Part shown: piece after piece, positions 46,464 through 57,307 of the stretch
How the letters are laid out: every line of letters begins with the position of its first letter
Numbering within the stretch: position 1 is the stretch's first letter
Source of the DNA: an uncultured Methanobrevibacter sp.
Lineage (GTDB): Archaea > Methanobacteriota > Methanobacteria > Methanobacteriales > Methanobacteriaceae
NCBI RefSeq assembly: GCF_902764455.1
Contig: NZ_CACWVY010000028.1
Span: 1 to 57,307, forward strand
Direction: 5' to 3'
DNA length: 57,307 bases
Made by a program: the position numbers and the translations under genes
The notes under the pieces: generated by a model
Seen by the model: only the letters and a program-made list of their open reading frames with translations
Told to the model about the DNA's origin: nothing
Database searches by the model: none

Positions 46464-46516
46464 GAACGAACGTTCGGTTGAAGTGTAAAATTAATTTTAA
46501 GAACAAACGTTCTGTT
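46464..46516. promoter_or_regulatory. Tandem TetR-type operators
   Basis: GAACGAACGTTCGGTT (46464-46479) and GAACAAACGTTCTGTT (46501-46516) share the pattern GAAC-N-AACGTTC-N-GTT. The first contains the perfect palindrome CGAACGTTCG. Their centres are 37 bp apart. They lie 43-95 bp before the second TetR gene and about 55-110 bp before a TATA-like TTTATAAAAC (46571) that should serve the adhesin. AACGTT-centred palindromes are usual TetR sites. Confidence 0.65.
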
Positions 46517-46658
46517 ATATTGGAAAATAAAAACTAAATTTATAGTTTTAATTCCTCAAACAACAATAAGTTTATAAAACAATAAACTGAGAAATATTAT
46601 TGAGTAAATTTTTTGAATGAATATTCTATAATTACTTACAAATTTGAGGTATTTTAAA

Positions 46659-49600
46659 ATGAAGAAAAAAACGATAGGGATATTGCTGATAATCCTTGTA
46701 TTGTTTATAAGTATCGGTGCAATTTCAGCGACTGATGCTAATGAAACATTAATGGAAGAAGTCAGTGATACAGACGTGGCAGCAACTTCAGTTGCTGTTG
46801 ATGAAGACAACGCTATTTCGCCGGAGAGTGAAAGTGGCGGAGATGTTGAAATTAATGTAACTGATAGTCGAGATGAAAATCATAAGGTGGGAGTTGCATC
46901 CTCTGCTTCAGATGATGTGCTTTCCGCTGCAAATGATGATTTGCTTAAACACAGTAGTAAAAATTTTTACTATGATGGTACTGGTGAATGGTATTATGAT
47001 TTGGAAGATGCCTGGTCTGACGCTGAAAATCATAAGGGAGGAACAATAAAGGTTTTGGCAGGTTATTATAAATACTCTGATGATGATGATGATTTTGAGT
47101 ATAAAGTTAATACAGCAGTAGCTATAACACTCCAGCCATACGGCAACGGCCCAGTAACTTTTGATGGAAGTGGAAGTGGTTGGTTCCTTCGTGTAACTAA
47201 TAATAATGTAAAGGTCACAATCAATGACATTACCTTTAGAAATATGAAGGCACGTGATGGTGGTGCTATTGAAGTTGAAGATGGAGCACAATTGACCTTG
47301 AACAGGTGTATATTTGAAGAAAATCATGCTAATAGCGATGGAGTTAGTTATGGATTAGGTGGTGCCATAAATGTGGATGAAGGTTCACTTAAAGCCACAG
47401 ACTGTAGGTTCATAAACAATAAGGCTGATAGATACGGTGGAGCCATCTGTATTGAAGATGGCGGTTCAGTTGAACTTATAAACTGTTATTTTGAAGGAAA
47501 TAAAAAGGGCTCTGATGAACCAAACGATTTTGATGATTATAGTATAGATAGTGGTAAAAGTGCAGATTGGAGTTTTGAAAATTGTCTATTTATAGGACAT
47601 GGTTCCCTTGAAATTGAAGTAGACGCTCCTACTCAATCAGTCACAATAACACCTGACGTTGATGATGATGTAAATTTAGTGGTTTTATATAAAGATGGTT
47701 CTTATTATACTGATAAACCTTGGGCTAATCTCCATTCTGTAGAATTCACTGATCTTGAAACAGGAACATATACTGTTTACATGATGAAAGATAGTGACAA
47801 AAGATACAGTTATTCTGGAAATATTTTTACTATTTCAGACTCTTATTTTATTTTAGACGATAAGGACGCATTTGGAAGTTTAAGTGCAGCTGTTAATGCT
47901 ATTCCTAATGGTGGAAGTGGAGTAATTACTGTTGAAGCCGGAACTTACACAGGTTCTTCTAATTTTAACGTGCAGATTAGAAATAAAGTAGTAACAATTA
48001 GGCCTAAAATTATTTCCGAATATGAGGATACTGTCACTTTTTCAAGTAATTCTCAAAATTATCTGTTGGACGTAGGTGCTAATGCCCAACTTATCCTAGA
48101 AGATATAACTATAACCGGTAAATTTTCAAATGCAGCATTAATATTCACTAGCAATTTGGAGTCTTCAATTACAGATTGTGAATTTAATAATATTAAAAAT
48201 TCTCAAAACCAACCTGGAACTCCAATTGATGCCCAAAATTCAAAACTGGCACTAAATGATACAACTTTTGATTTAAACGGCCACATTATCTTAAAAAATA
48301 CTGTTGCAACTATAGATGAATGTACTTTCACCAACAATACTGGTGAACAGGGAGGAGCAATTAATGCAAATCCTTCTTCAGATTTAACTATTACAAGCTC
48401 CGAATTTACCCGTAATGATGCAACAACTGAAGGTGGTGCAATATATGCAACTAATCTTAAAATTGAAGACACTACATTCATGCTAAACACAGCTGAAACT
48501 GGAGGAGCTATCTATATAACCGACAGCAGCGACAGACTCGTTAATATTACTACCTGTGTTTTTGATTCCAATATTGCAACTAATCAGAGGAACATATTCT
48601 CCAAATCACCTACAAGGAAATTTAATTTAGAGTTCAATGAATATGATTTGAATTTAACAATGACTCAAAAAGATGCTTCATATGGTAGTGAGTATATTCT
48701 TAATGGTAAATTTGACTGGGGTTCAAATTTAAATAATACTTTTACTCTTTTATCAGGAACCATAGATGATGAGAATGTTTTCGGAGATTTGCTTACTGTT
48801 GAAGATAACAAATTTAATATAAATCTTGGAGTGCTGAGTGGTGGAACACATGAATTAGCCATGGAAGGAATGTATACTCAGGGAGACAGTAATGACCATT
48901 TCTATACTCACGTATATTATTCTGATTTAAATGGAAACGAATTCTATCTAACAAACCCTGCATATCTAAAAGTAGTGATTGCAAAAGCTAAAATATTATT
49001 GAATCTTGAAGTAAAAAATGTATTAATACCTGAAATACCTGTTTTAAATCTTTATGCTAATTGGGATAATAATTACACAATTTTCATCGGAAATAAATAT
49101 TATAAGCTTGAAGTTGTAAACGGTAAAGGCAGTATGCAGCTGACAGGTCTTGATTTAGGTAATTATTCAGTTGTTGCTATGCGCGATGCTGATGAAAACT
49201 TTGATCTTGCTATGAATTTTACTACTTTTTCAGTGAGTAAAACATACAGCAACTTCCTCGTCGTAAGTACAAATGTGGAATATGATACTTTAGCACAGGC
49301 TGTAGCCAATTCCGGCAATGAAGATACAATATATGTTAAAAACGGCACATATAAAGACACAAAAGTAGTAATATCCAATAAGACTTTAGATATTATTGCA
49401 CTGGAAACTGTGGTCTTTGATGCTCAGGGCGGCGATGCGAATTTCATAATTGTAAACGAAAATGCTGAAGTCTATATTTATGGTATAGCATTCAGAGGAA
49501 TTCACAACAGAAATACAAATTATGGAGCTATAGTCAATCACGGAGATCTTTCACTAGATTCATGTAATTTTACAGACAATAAGATTACAAAAACATCATT

Positions 49601-52600
49601 TGCTGGAAATGGTGGAGCAGCTATATTTAGTGACGGAGAATCACTGGAAATTGACAACTGTAATTTCATAAACAATGTCGCTCCTTTAAAAGTAAGTACT
49701 GCAGCAGTCACATCATTGGGTTATGAGGATATTTCAATCACAGATTCCAAATTCATAAACAACACTGCACGTGAAGGAGGAGCAGTTCACTTTAAAAACA
49801 TAGCTCAATTTGAATCAGCAATCTATTCATGTGATTTTGAACAGAATACTGCTGTTAAAGGATCTGCAATATATGTCGGAAACAATTCAAGATATACATC
49901 TGTAAGTCTATCTAATTTCGTTAAAAACAACATCAAAAATAGTTTAGGAGAAAAAGCCCAACTTGAAGGTGGAGTAATATATGTCAATGGAAACACTACC
50001 GAGGTAACAATTGACATAGGATTATCCAACTTTGAAAACAACGCCAACAAAGATGTGGACGGAGGAGTCTTATGTCTTGACGGAAGTTCAAATGCATTCA
50101 TTGAAGGCTGTACCTTCAATAACAATAGCGGTAAGTTGGGATCTGCAATTTTAATCAAAAACCCTAATAATGAAAAACTCACATTGATTATAGATAGCAG
50201 TACCTTTACAAATAACCATGCAACAACTGGAGCCGTTGCAACCTCTCCTAAAGTTACAGCACTCATTGAAGAGTGTATTTTTATGAATAACACTGGAGAA
50301 AACAGACATGTTTACAGCAACGGATTTACCGTGGCTCATGATACTGTTTTTGAAGTTAGCGATACTAACTTAAAAGCGTCAACTGTTTCATATGGTAATG
50401 ACTCAATAATCAAAGGTACAGCAGATCCTGGTGTCAATATCTACACATTAGCAAACTTAACCGTTGATGGTGAAAATGTCACTGCAGAAATTAAAAACAA
50501 TGCATTTACCTATAATGCAGGTGTATTGAATCATGGAAAACATACCGCTGTTTTAAACAATATTGTAGATATGAACAATAATACCTACTTGATGGACAGC
50601 ATAAGCATAACTTTCAAAGTTAACCGTATAGGCATTGAATTAAATGTTTCTGTTGACAATATTACCTATGGTGAAACCCTGAAAGTCGTTGAAACATTGC
50701 CTTCCACTGCTTCAGGTAGAATAAGTTATCAATTGAATGGAAAAGAATACACAAAAGATGAACTCGAATCATTGAAATTAGATGCAGGAAAATATACCTT
50801 AGTAGCTACCTACAATAATGAAGATTACGCACCTTCATCTTCCACCATCAATTTTGAAGTATATAAAGCCAATCCGACCATTTCTGTAGAGGATGTGGAA
50901 GTAGAAGATAATGGTACCGTTATTGTAAACATAAAAACAAATGTTCCATCAATCTATACAATAGAAATTGGAGATTACAAAACTGATAAATATGTTAACG
51001 GTAGCAGAGCTGTCGAAATAGATGAAATATTTGAACCTGGAACCTACACAATCAAAGTCACTTCACAGGAACGTGTAAACTACAAATCAAATTCCACTGA
51101 GGCTACTTTGAAAGTCACTAAAAATATTCCGGTAGTCACATTAAATGCCTCCAATAAAGTCACATCTCCAAATGAGGCTATTGTCGGTGTTTCAGCTCCG
51201 GAAAATGCAGTAGGAAATATCACCTACACAATAACAGATTCAAATAAAAACATTGTTAAAACCCTAACCCAATCCTGCAGAGACGATTTAATCGTTTCCG
51301 ATTTGGATGACGGAGACTATGAAATCAGTGCAGTATTTGAAGGTGATGATTTATACTATTCAACCAGCAATATCAAAATGGCTCCATTATCCATTATGAG
51401 GTCCGCAAGTAATGTAAATATTCTCAGCGAGGATGAAGATGACTATGATGATGAATATAACTATCCATTTATATACCAGGAAGATGAAGATTCAGATTAT
51501 GAATATTATGAAACCCTGGAAGAAGCAATAGATGCGGCTTCATTAATGGGAGGAATCATTACAGTTAGAGGAGGAACCTATTCTTACGAAGATGGAAACG
51601 CCGGTATTGATATTGAAGGAGAATTAGAAATAACAATCAGAGCATTTGAAGGCGAAGAGGTTATTTTTGACTGTCAACATGAAAGTGACTTCCTGTATTT
51701 ATCATATGATACTGAAGTTGAGATAATTGAGACAGTTCCACCTATTCCTATCGTATATACTACAGAAGGCCCTACAATTACTCTTGAAAACATTACCGTA
51801 ATCAACGGATATGCCAACAGTGATGGTGGAGTTATCGAAATGGATGCGGGTACTTTAACATTGCTGAACTGTAATTTCTACAATAACGAAGCTGAATATG
51901 GTGGAGTAATATATATCGGTTCAGTTACTTCAGACCAGGATGCAGATGTCATTGCATATAACACTACATTTATAAACAATATTGCAAGATCTGAAGGTGG
52001 AGTAATCTATATTTCAGAAGGTCTTGAACAGTTCGTATCAGCTTCATTTTACGCATGTACATTTTTAGACAACTACCAAGGTGAAGATGATGAGAGAACT
52101 ATGAATTACTTTGCTGGTGATGCTGTTGATGAAATAGTTAAGAAAGCTTGTATATTTAACGCTAAGGATACAGTAAATTGGTCAATGGATAAAATCAACC
52201 AGACAGTAACTGTTATCGGTACATCTACTGATATCTTCGATTCAATCGTTTTACTGTACTTCGATCATATACCATTATACTCAATTTACAATAACGGTTC
52301 CCAAACATTTAATGTCACTTTCGAGGATGTAATGGGCGGAAACTACACCATAGGTGTAATGAATGACCATGACTTAAATACATATATCTTTAAAGATGCA
52401 TCATTTGAAATGATAGTGCCAAACTTCATCATATCCGCAGATGAGGTATATGAAAACTTAACTGACGCTATTGGCAATGTTACAGATAATGGTATTATTT
52501 ATGCAAATGCAAATTATCATATTGATGAGAATATGGAAATTGACATTAGCAAATCTTTCACACTTACCAACTTCAGAGACCGTATGGTTGTTTTCGATGG

Positions 52601-54005
52601 AAACAGCACAAATTGGTTCTTTACAGTGGCTGAAGGATGTAATGTTGTAATTGAAAACATTGAGTTTGTTGATGGAGGCATAAAAGATCATGCATCAATT
52701 GAAAATTACGGCAGTTTAACACTTAAAAACTGTTCTTTCACAGGTTTTGAAACCGAGACAATCATATACAATTCCGGTTCCTTAAATATAACAGACGGTG
52801 TATTTTCACTTAATTCCATTAATAATGCTATTGTTTTAAATAATGGAAAATTATTCATCGACGGAGCTGAATTCTCAAGCAATGTCATAAATACAAATTC
52901 CGTAGTGTACAACAATGGAGAAGCAGAAATTGTCTCTTCCAACTTCACAGAAAACATCAATAACGGAAATGGTGGTGCAATATATAATAAAAATAAATTA
53001 TCTATTAATGGCACTGTTTTCAATGAAAATGAAGGTAAAAATGGTGGAGCTGTTTATAATGAAGGAACATTAGAAGTCTTAAACTCTACTTTTGAAGATA
53101 ACACTGCAAATGGATATGGTGGTGCAATTTTCAATGACGGTAAAGCAAACATATATAATTCATCATTTAGTGGAGGATTCAGTGAAAAGGACGGAGGTGC
53201 CATTTACAATAATAATATATTGATTGTAAATAATTCCACATTAGTTGCAAATACCGCAACAGGCAATGGTGGGGCAATCTACAACAACAAAACCTTGAAA
53301 CTTGCAGAATCATTCTTTGGAATTAACTTCGCTTACGAGTATGCAAACATTTACAATGCAGGCGATGTTCAAGAATTTAGTAATAACACATTCGATTTCT
53401 ATGATGTGATATTATACGTACCGGATGGAGAATACGGCATCCCTACAACAATTACAGGTACACTTGATCCTCAATTCAACATGGACCTTCAATTAATATT
53501 ACCTGGATTTGTTAACTATAAAGATGCTGAAGTCGCAATTACAGATGGTATATTTGAATATAATACTGGTATTTTACCAAAAGGCGCTTATGACGTTATA
53601 TTAAATGAAGTCATTTATGATAAAAACGGCAACGTTTATTATGGTGAAGCAATAAGAGACAGGCTTATCGTAAATAAGGCGAATGTCTACATAAATCTGA
53701 CTGTAGAGGACATTATCCTTAAGAATGCAGATAAAGGTACACCTGTTTTAAAAATCAACGCAAGTAAAAACGGAACATTCCAGCTTCTGTTCAATAATAG
53801 GCTTTCAACTTTCACTATTGCTGACACTACAGCTGAAATAACATTGGACAGTGTTGGAGAAGGAAACTACAGCGTAATGGTTGTCCGTGAAGGTGATGAA
53901 AACTATAATATATGGGCAATTTCATTGTCAACAGTACTGGTGGAAAATTCGATACATTGGTTGAAGCTATCCGTAATTCTACAGATGAAGACATTATTTA
54001 TGTAA
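46659..54005 (+). pseudogene. Giant adhesin-like protein, N-terminal part up to a frameshift
   Basis: The frame codes for about 2448 residues. ATG 46659 follows GAGGT by 8 nt and opens a signal peptide (KKKTIGILLIILVLFISIGA); the TTG 46644 in frame is less likely. Beta-helix regions with C-x-F-x-N-N and GGAI-type turns (about residues 90-310, 400-650, 867-1224, 1607-1814 and 1924-2240) alternate with Ig-like domains. An acidic stretch rich in Asp, Glu and Tyr lies near residues 1590-1625. At about 53919-53921 the frame slips: after NYNIWAIS the original frame reads out-of-family sequence to a stop at 54003. The true protein clearly continues in another frame (next entry). The broken gene may be phase-variable, recently inactivated or a sequencing error. 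Confidence 0.8.
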
Positions 54006-57000
54006 TGGAAGGAAGTTACAGTAATCTAGGTAATCTCGGAGTGAGTATTTTAGGTAAAAAATTAAGCATAATTTCACTTGGAGAGGTTATTTTTGATGCA
54101 AATTCAACAATATTAATGTTTATAGCAGTTAATGAAGGCTCTGATGTTACCATATGTGATGCAATATTCACTGGATTTGATAATAGGTATAAAGAGACAG
54201 TCTTTTTGAATAGAGGTAATTTGACTTTTGACGGATGTACCTTTGTCAAAAATAATTTAGTTAACGACACTCATGCAGGGACTAATTCAGAACCATTTAA
54301 AGGATTAATATACAGTGAAGGAAATTTAAGTATTGTTAACTCTGAATTTTATGACAATAAAATATACCACACTTACCTCGTCAATAGTAAATCTGACATT
54401 ATCATTAATGAATCAACATTTGAAAACAATACAATCGACAGTTGGGGCCGCCTCATTAATATAACTAATGCGAATTCAGCAAAAGTCATATCAACTGAAT
54501 TTGTTGAAAACACATTAGGATCAGGTGAAGTCATTTCTGTTGAGAGATGTAATGATGTTCTCATCAATGCTGAATTTTACGATAATACTAAAGGATGGGG
54601 TATCTTTGCAAGGAATAATTCTAACCTGAATATTGAAAATTCAATATTTACAGGAAATTCATTTAGTCGTATAATCGAAACAAGGAACAATGTTCAAAAT
54701 AGTATTTCAGGATGTACATTCAGTAACAATACTGTTAATTATATTGTTTTAAGTGAAGACAAAAATCTGTCCGTTTCAGAATCCTCATTTTTAGCCAACA
54801 CACTTTCAGACAACCCACGTTCAGGCGAAAGTGCATTATTCATTGGATCAGATGTGAATGCTAGTGTCAACGGATGTGTGTTTGCAGAAAATAAGGGAGG
54901 CGATTGCAGAAACATCTATAGTGAGAACCCTAATGTGAACATTACCCATACAACCTTTGATACTGAAAACGTCGATTATGCTGTTAGTGATATTGACTAC
55001 GGACAAACTGAAATAATTAATGGTACTATTGATATTGGTACAAACTTCGACTTCAATGTCAATTTAAACATTAACAACAAAGTCTATCCAGTCAAAGTAA
55101 CTAACAATAAATTCACCCTCACTTTAAGCAATCTAACAGGTGGAGACTACGATGTGGTATTAAATGCACAAAACGATGATTCAAACACATTTGTATTTAA
55201 TCAAAAAACTAAAACATTCACTGTAAATCGTATAGATCCTGGATTAAAAGTTACAATATCAAATATTACTCAGGGTGAAAAATTAGAAGTTAATGCAACA
55301 CTCATCAATAATGCTACCGATAAGATTCTCTATCAATTGGATGGAAAATGGTATAACAAGACTCAGCTTGAAAATCTCACATTGACCCATGGTAACTATT
55401 TAGTTGCAGCATCATATGGTGGAAATAAAAACTACTATCCAGTCGGTATACCAGTTTATGTGGAAGTTTACAAAACCACTCCAAACATAACTGTAAGTGA
55501 TGCTGAAGCTAACTATGGTGAAGATATTGAAATTAATGTAAAAGTCGACGTTGCTGATTATTATACCGTATTTATAAACGACAGCTACGATGATGCAGTT
55601 TCATTGTATATTGACGGCAGCGGAACATTTACAGTTCCAAGTAAAAACTTCAAACCCGGTAAATATGAAATCAAAGTTTATAAAATTGAAACTGACGACT
55701 ATAATGAAGCATACGGCTATGCTAATTTAACAGTTAATGAAAATATCGGAATTTTCAACCTATCTAACGATACTATTTATTATGGTGAAAATGCAACTGT
55801 TCATGTGAAAGTTCCAGAAAATGCATATGGAAACATTACCTACACTGTATATGATTCCAATATGAATCCTGTTTACACTATCACACAATCCTGTCTCGAA
55901 GAACTTGTTGTTCCTAATTTGTATGTCGTAGACAATGTTGGAAAATATCTGGTCACAGGTACTTATGAAGGTGATTCCTACTACACCAATAAATCCGTAG
56001 TCTATCCTGGCGTAGTATTAGTCATTCCAAAAACTGTAGAATTAAACATTACTGTATCCAATATAACCTACGGCGAAAAAGCAGTAGTTACTGTTGGTGC
56101 AGATGCTGACGGTGAATATCTCGTTTATGTCGGTAATGAAACTTATAAAGTTAATGTTGTAAACGGTACCGGAAATGTTTCAGTTCCTGGCTTGACTGTT
56201 GGAAGTTATACTGTTAATGCAACTGCAATTGACGGGAATTATTCCGCATTTGAAGAAGCAGTATTTGAAGTAACAAGTAAACAGATTTCCGTTGTTGTTT
56301 CTGTTGAGGATATTACTTATGGTGATAATGCTACTGTTGTTGTTCAGGCAGATGTTGACGGTGAATACATTGTAAGTATTAGAGGTGAAAACTATACTGT
56401 ATCTGTTAATGATGGAGAAGGAGTTAAATATATTCCTGATTTAACTGTTGGTAAGGATATTTTTGTTTCTGTAACTGTTGTTGACGGTAACTACAGCGCA
56501 TATAATACCACAACATTCAATGTAAATAAACAGGACACTCCAATTGAATTGGATGTCGCAACTGGAGAAAACAATGTGACAATGACTGTTACTGTTGATG
56601 AAGCAGCAACCGGTCTTGTCAAATTCCAAGTAACTGGTCCAGAAGAATACACTCTCTATGTCGATGTAATTGATGGTAAAGCGGTTCTTCAAGATATTCT
56701 TGAAACTGGTGATTATACAGTAATCGCAACCTATATGGGTGATTCCAGATTTAATACTAACATTACCTCTGAAGAGTTCACTCTCAAAGGTCACATTAAG
56801 AAAGATACGCCTATTACTGCTAGTGCTGAAGTGGTTGGATACAGAGTTACAGTGACTGTGAATGTTGATGAAAATGCTACCGGATTTGTACGGTTAGCTG
56901 TTGGCGGTACTGTTGCTAATATTGAAGTAGTTGATGGTGTCGCAAAATTAACTACTAATTTACTTCCAAATAGTTACTTTGTTGAGGTAACTTATCTTGG

Positions 57001-57307
57001 TGATGATAACTTCAATATGAACAGTACTAGTGTGACATTTACTGTGGAAAATACCACTATCGATCTTAACATTGATGTTTATGAAGATGCTGCATTGGTT
57101 ATGGTTGATATAAACGAATCTGCAACAGGACTGGTTAAATTCTATATGGTAGGTAAAGAAAGCGGTGAAGAATATACTATGTACATGGACGTTATTAACG
57201 GTCATGTGGAAACATTCACCAACAGCATCGAACCTGGAAACTACACCGTAGTTGCAACATACATGGGCGATTCAGTATTCAACACCAACACTACATCCAA
57301 AGACGTT
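53921..57307 (+). pseudogene. Giant adhesin-like protein, continuation after the frameshift, open at window end
   Basis: Reading the frame of position 53921 gives FIVNSTGGKFDTLVEAIRNS, then a sixth beta-helix (to about 54970) with repeats such as SISGCTFSNN and VNGCVFAENKGGD. From about 55000 there are Ig-like repeats: ISNITQGEKLEVNATLINN, VEDITYGDNATVVVQADVDG and GDYTVIATYMGDS. I read no stop codon in this frame up to 57307, more than 1100 codons, so the gene continues beyond the window. One added T in the TTT at 53919-53922 would join it to the upstream frame as W-A-I-F-I-V-N. There is no start codon or ribosome-binding site of its own. Confidence 0.8.

Noticed and set aside
46908-47327. 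139-codon antisense frame inside the second adhesin
   Set aside because: A shadow of the Asp/Asn-rich coding strand; no promoter or ribosome-binding site.

Overview
The window looks like a piece of a Methanobacteriales genome, most likely a Methanobrevibacter-type gut methanogen. The evidence is low G+C DNA, archaeal information-processing genes (rpl44e, rps27e, aIF2-alpha, Nop10, PCNA, GINS), an F420-reducing hydrogenase operon (frhADGB), an initiator tRNA next to an archaeal RNase P RNA, TATA-box promoters with oligo-T ends, and giant secreted adhesin-like proteins built from beta-helix and Ig-like repeats.

Layout. Positions 1-9.8 kb hold tRNA-Arg(GCG), truD, the small subunit of an aconitase-X-type phosphomevalonate dehydratase, a metal-dependent amidohydrolase, a CPx copper ATPase, a Yip1-like membrane protein, purB, a small XRE regulator, a CPBP membrane protease and a small membrane protein. 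Positions 9.8-16.3 kb are a complete, tightly overlapped trpEGDCFBA operon with TrpY-type operator sequences at its promoter. Positions 16.4-22.4 kb are a replication and translation block: pcn, GINS, rpl44e, rps27e, eIF2-alpha, nop10 (too short for ordinary ORF calling), a PAC2-type proteasome assembly chaperone, an uncharacterised methanogen protein and an EndoQ-like PHP endonuclease. Two tandem tRNA-Arg genes (CCT and TCT) follow. Positions 22.6-30.0 kb hold a poly-serine secreted protein, frhADGB, a secreted Ig-like protein that seems to start at an ATT codon, methionine aminopeptidase, and a two-gene unit of membrane-anchored coiled-coil proteins.

From about 30 kb the window becomes accessory. 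The initiator tRNA-Met and the RNase P RNA lie in tandem. The last 31 bp of the RNase P RNA gene and its flank recur with one mismatch at 44041-44071, and a shorter degenerate copy lies at 31187-31211. The DNA between them carries a decayed MntA-HepT toxin-antitoxin pair, a 3580-residue adhesin, a truncated gene remnant, a dispersed ~50-bp intergenic repeat and an AAA ATPase. This arrangement suggests one or two stacked insertions that used the 3' end of the RNase P RNA gene as their attachment site. No integrase is visible, so this is an inference.

Positions 44.1-57.3 kb hold a second CPBP protease, two paralogous TetR regulators with a pair of conserved operators, and a second giant adhesin. 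Its reading frame is broken by a single -1 shift near 53.92 kb but stays open from there to the end of the window. The likely theme of the right half is surface-protein variation by recombination, internal repeats and frameshift.
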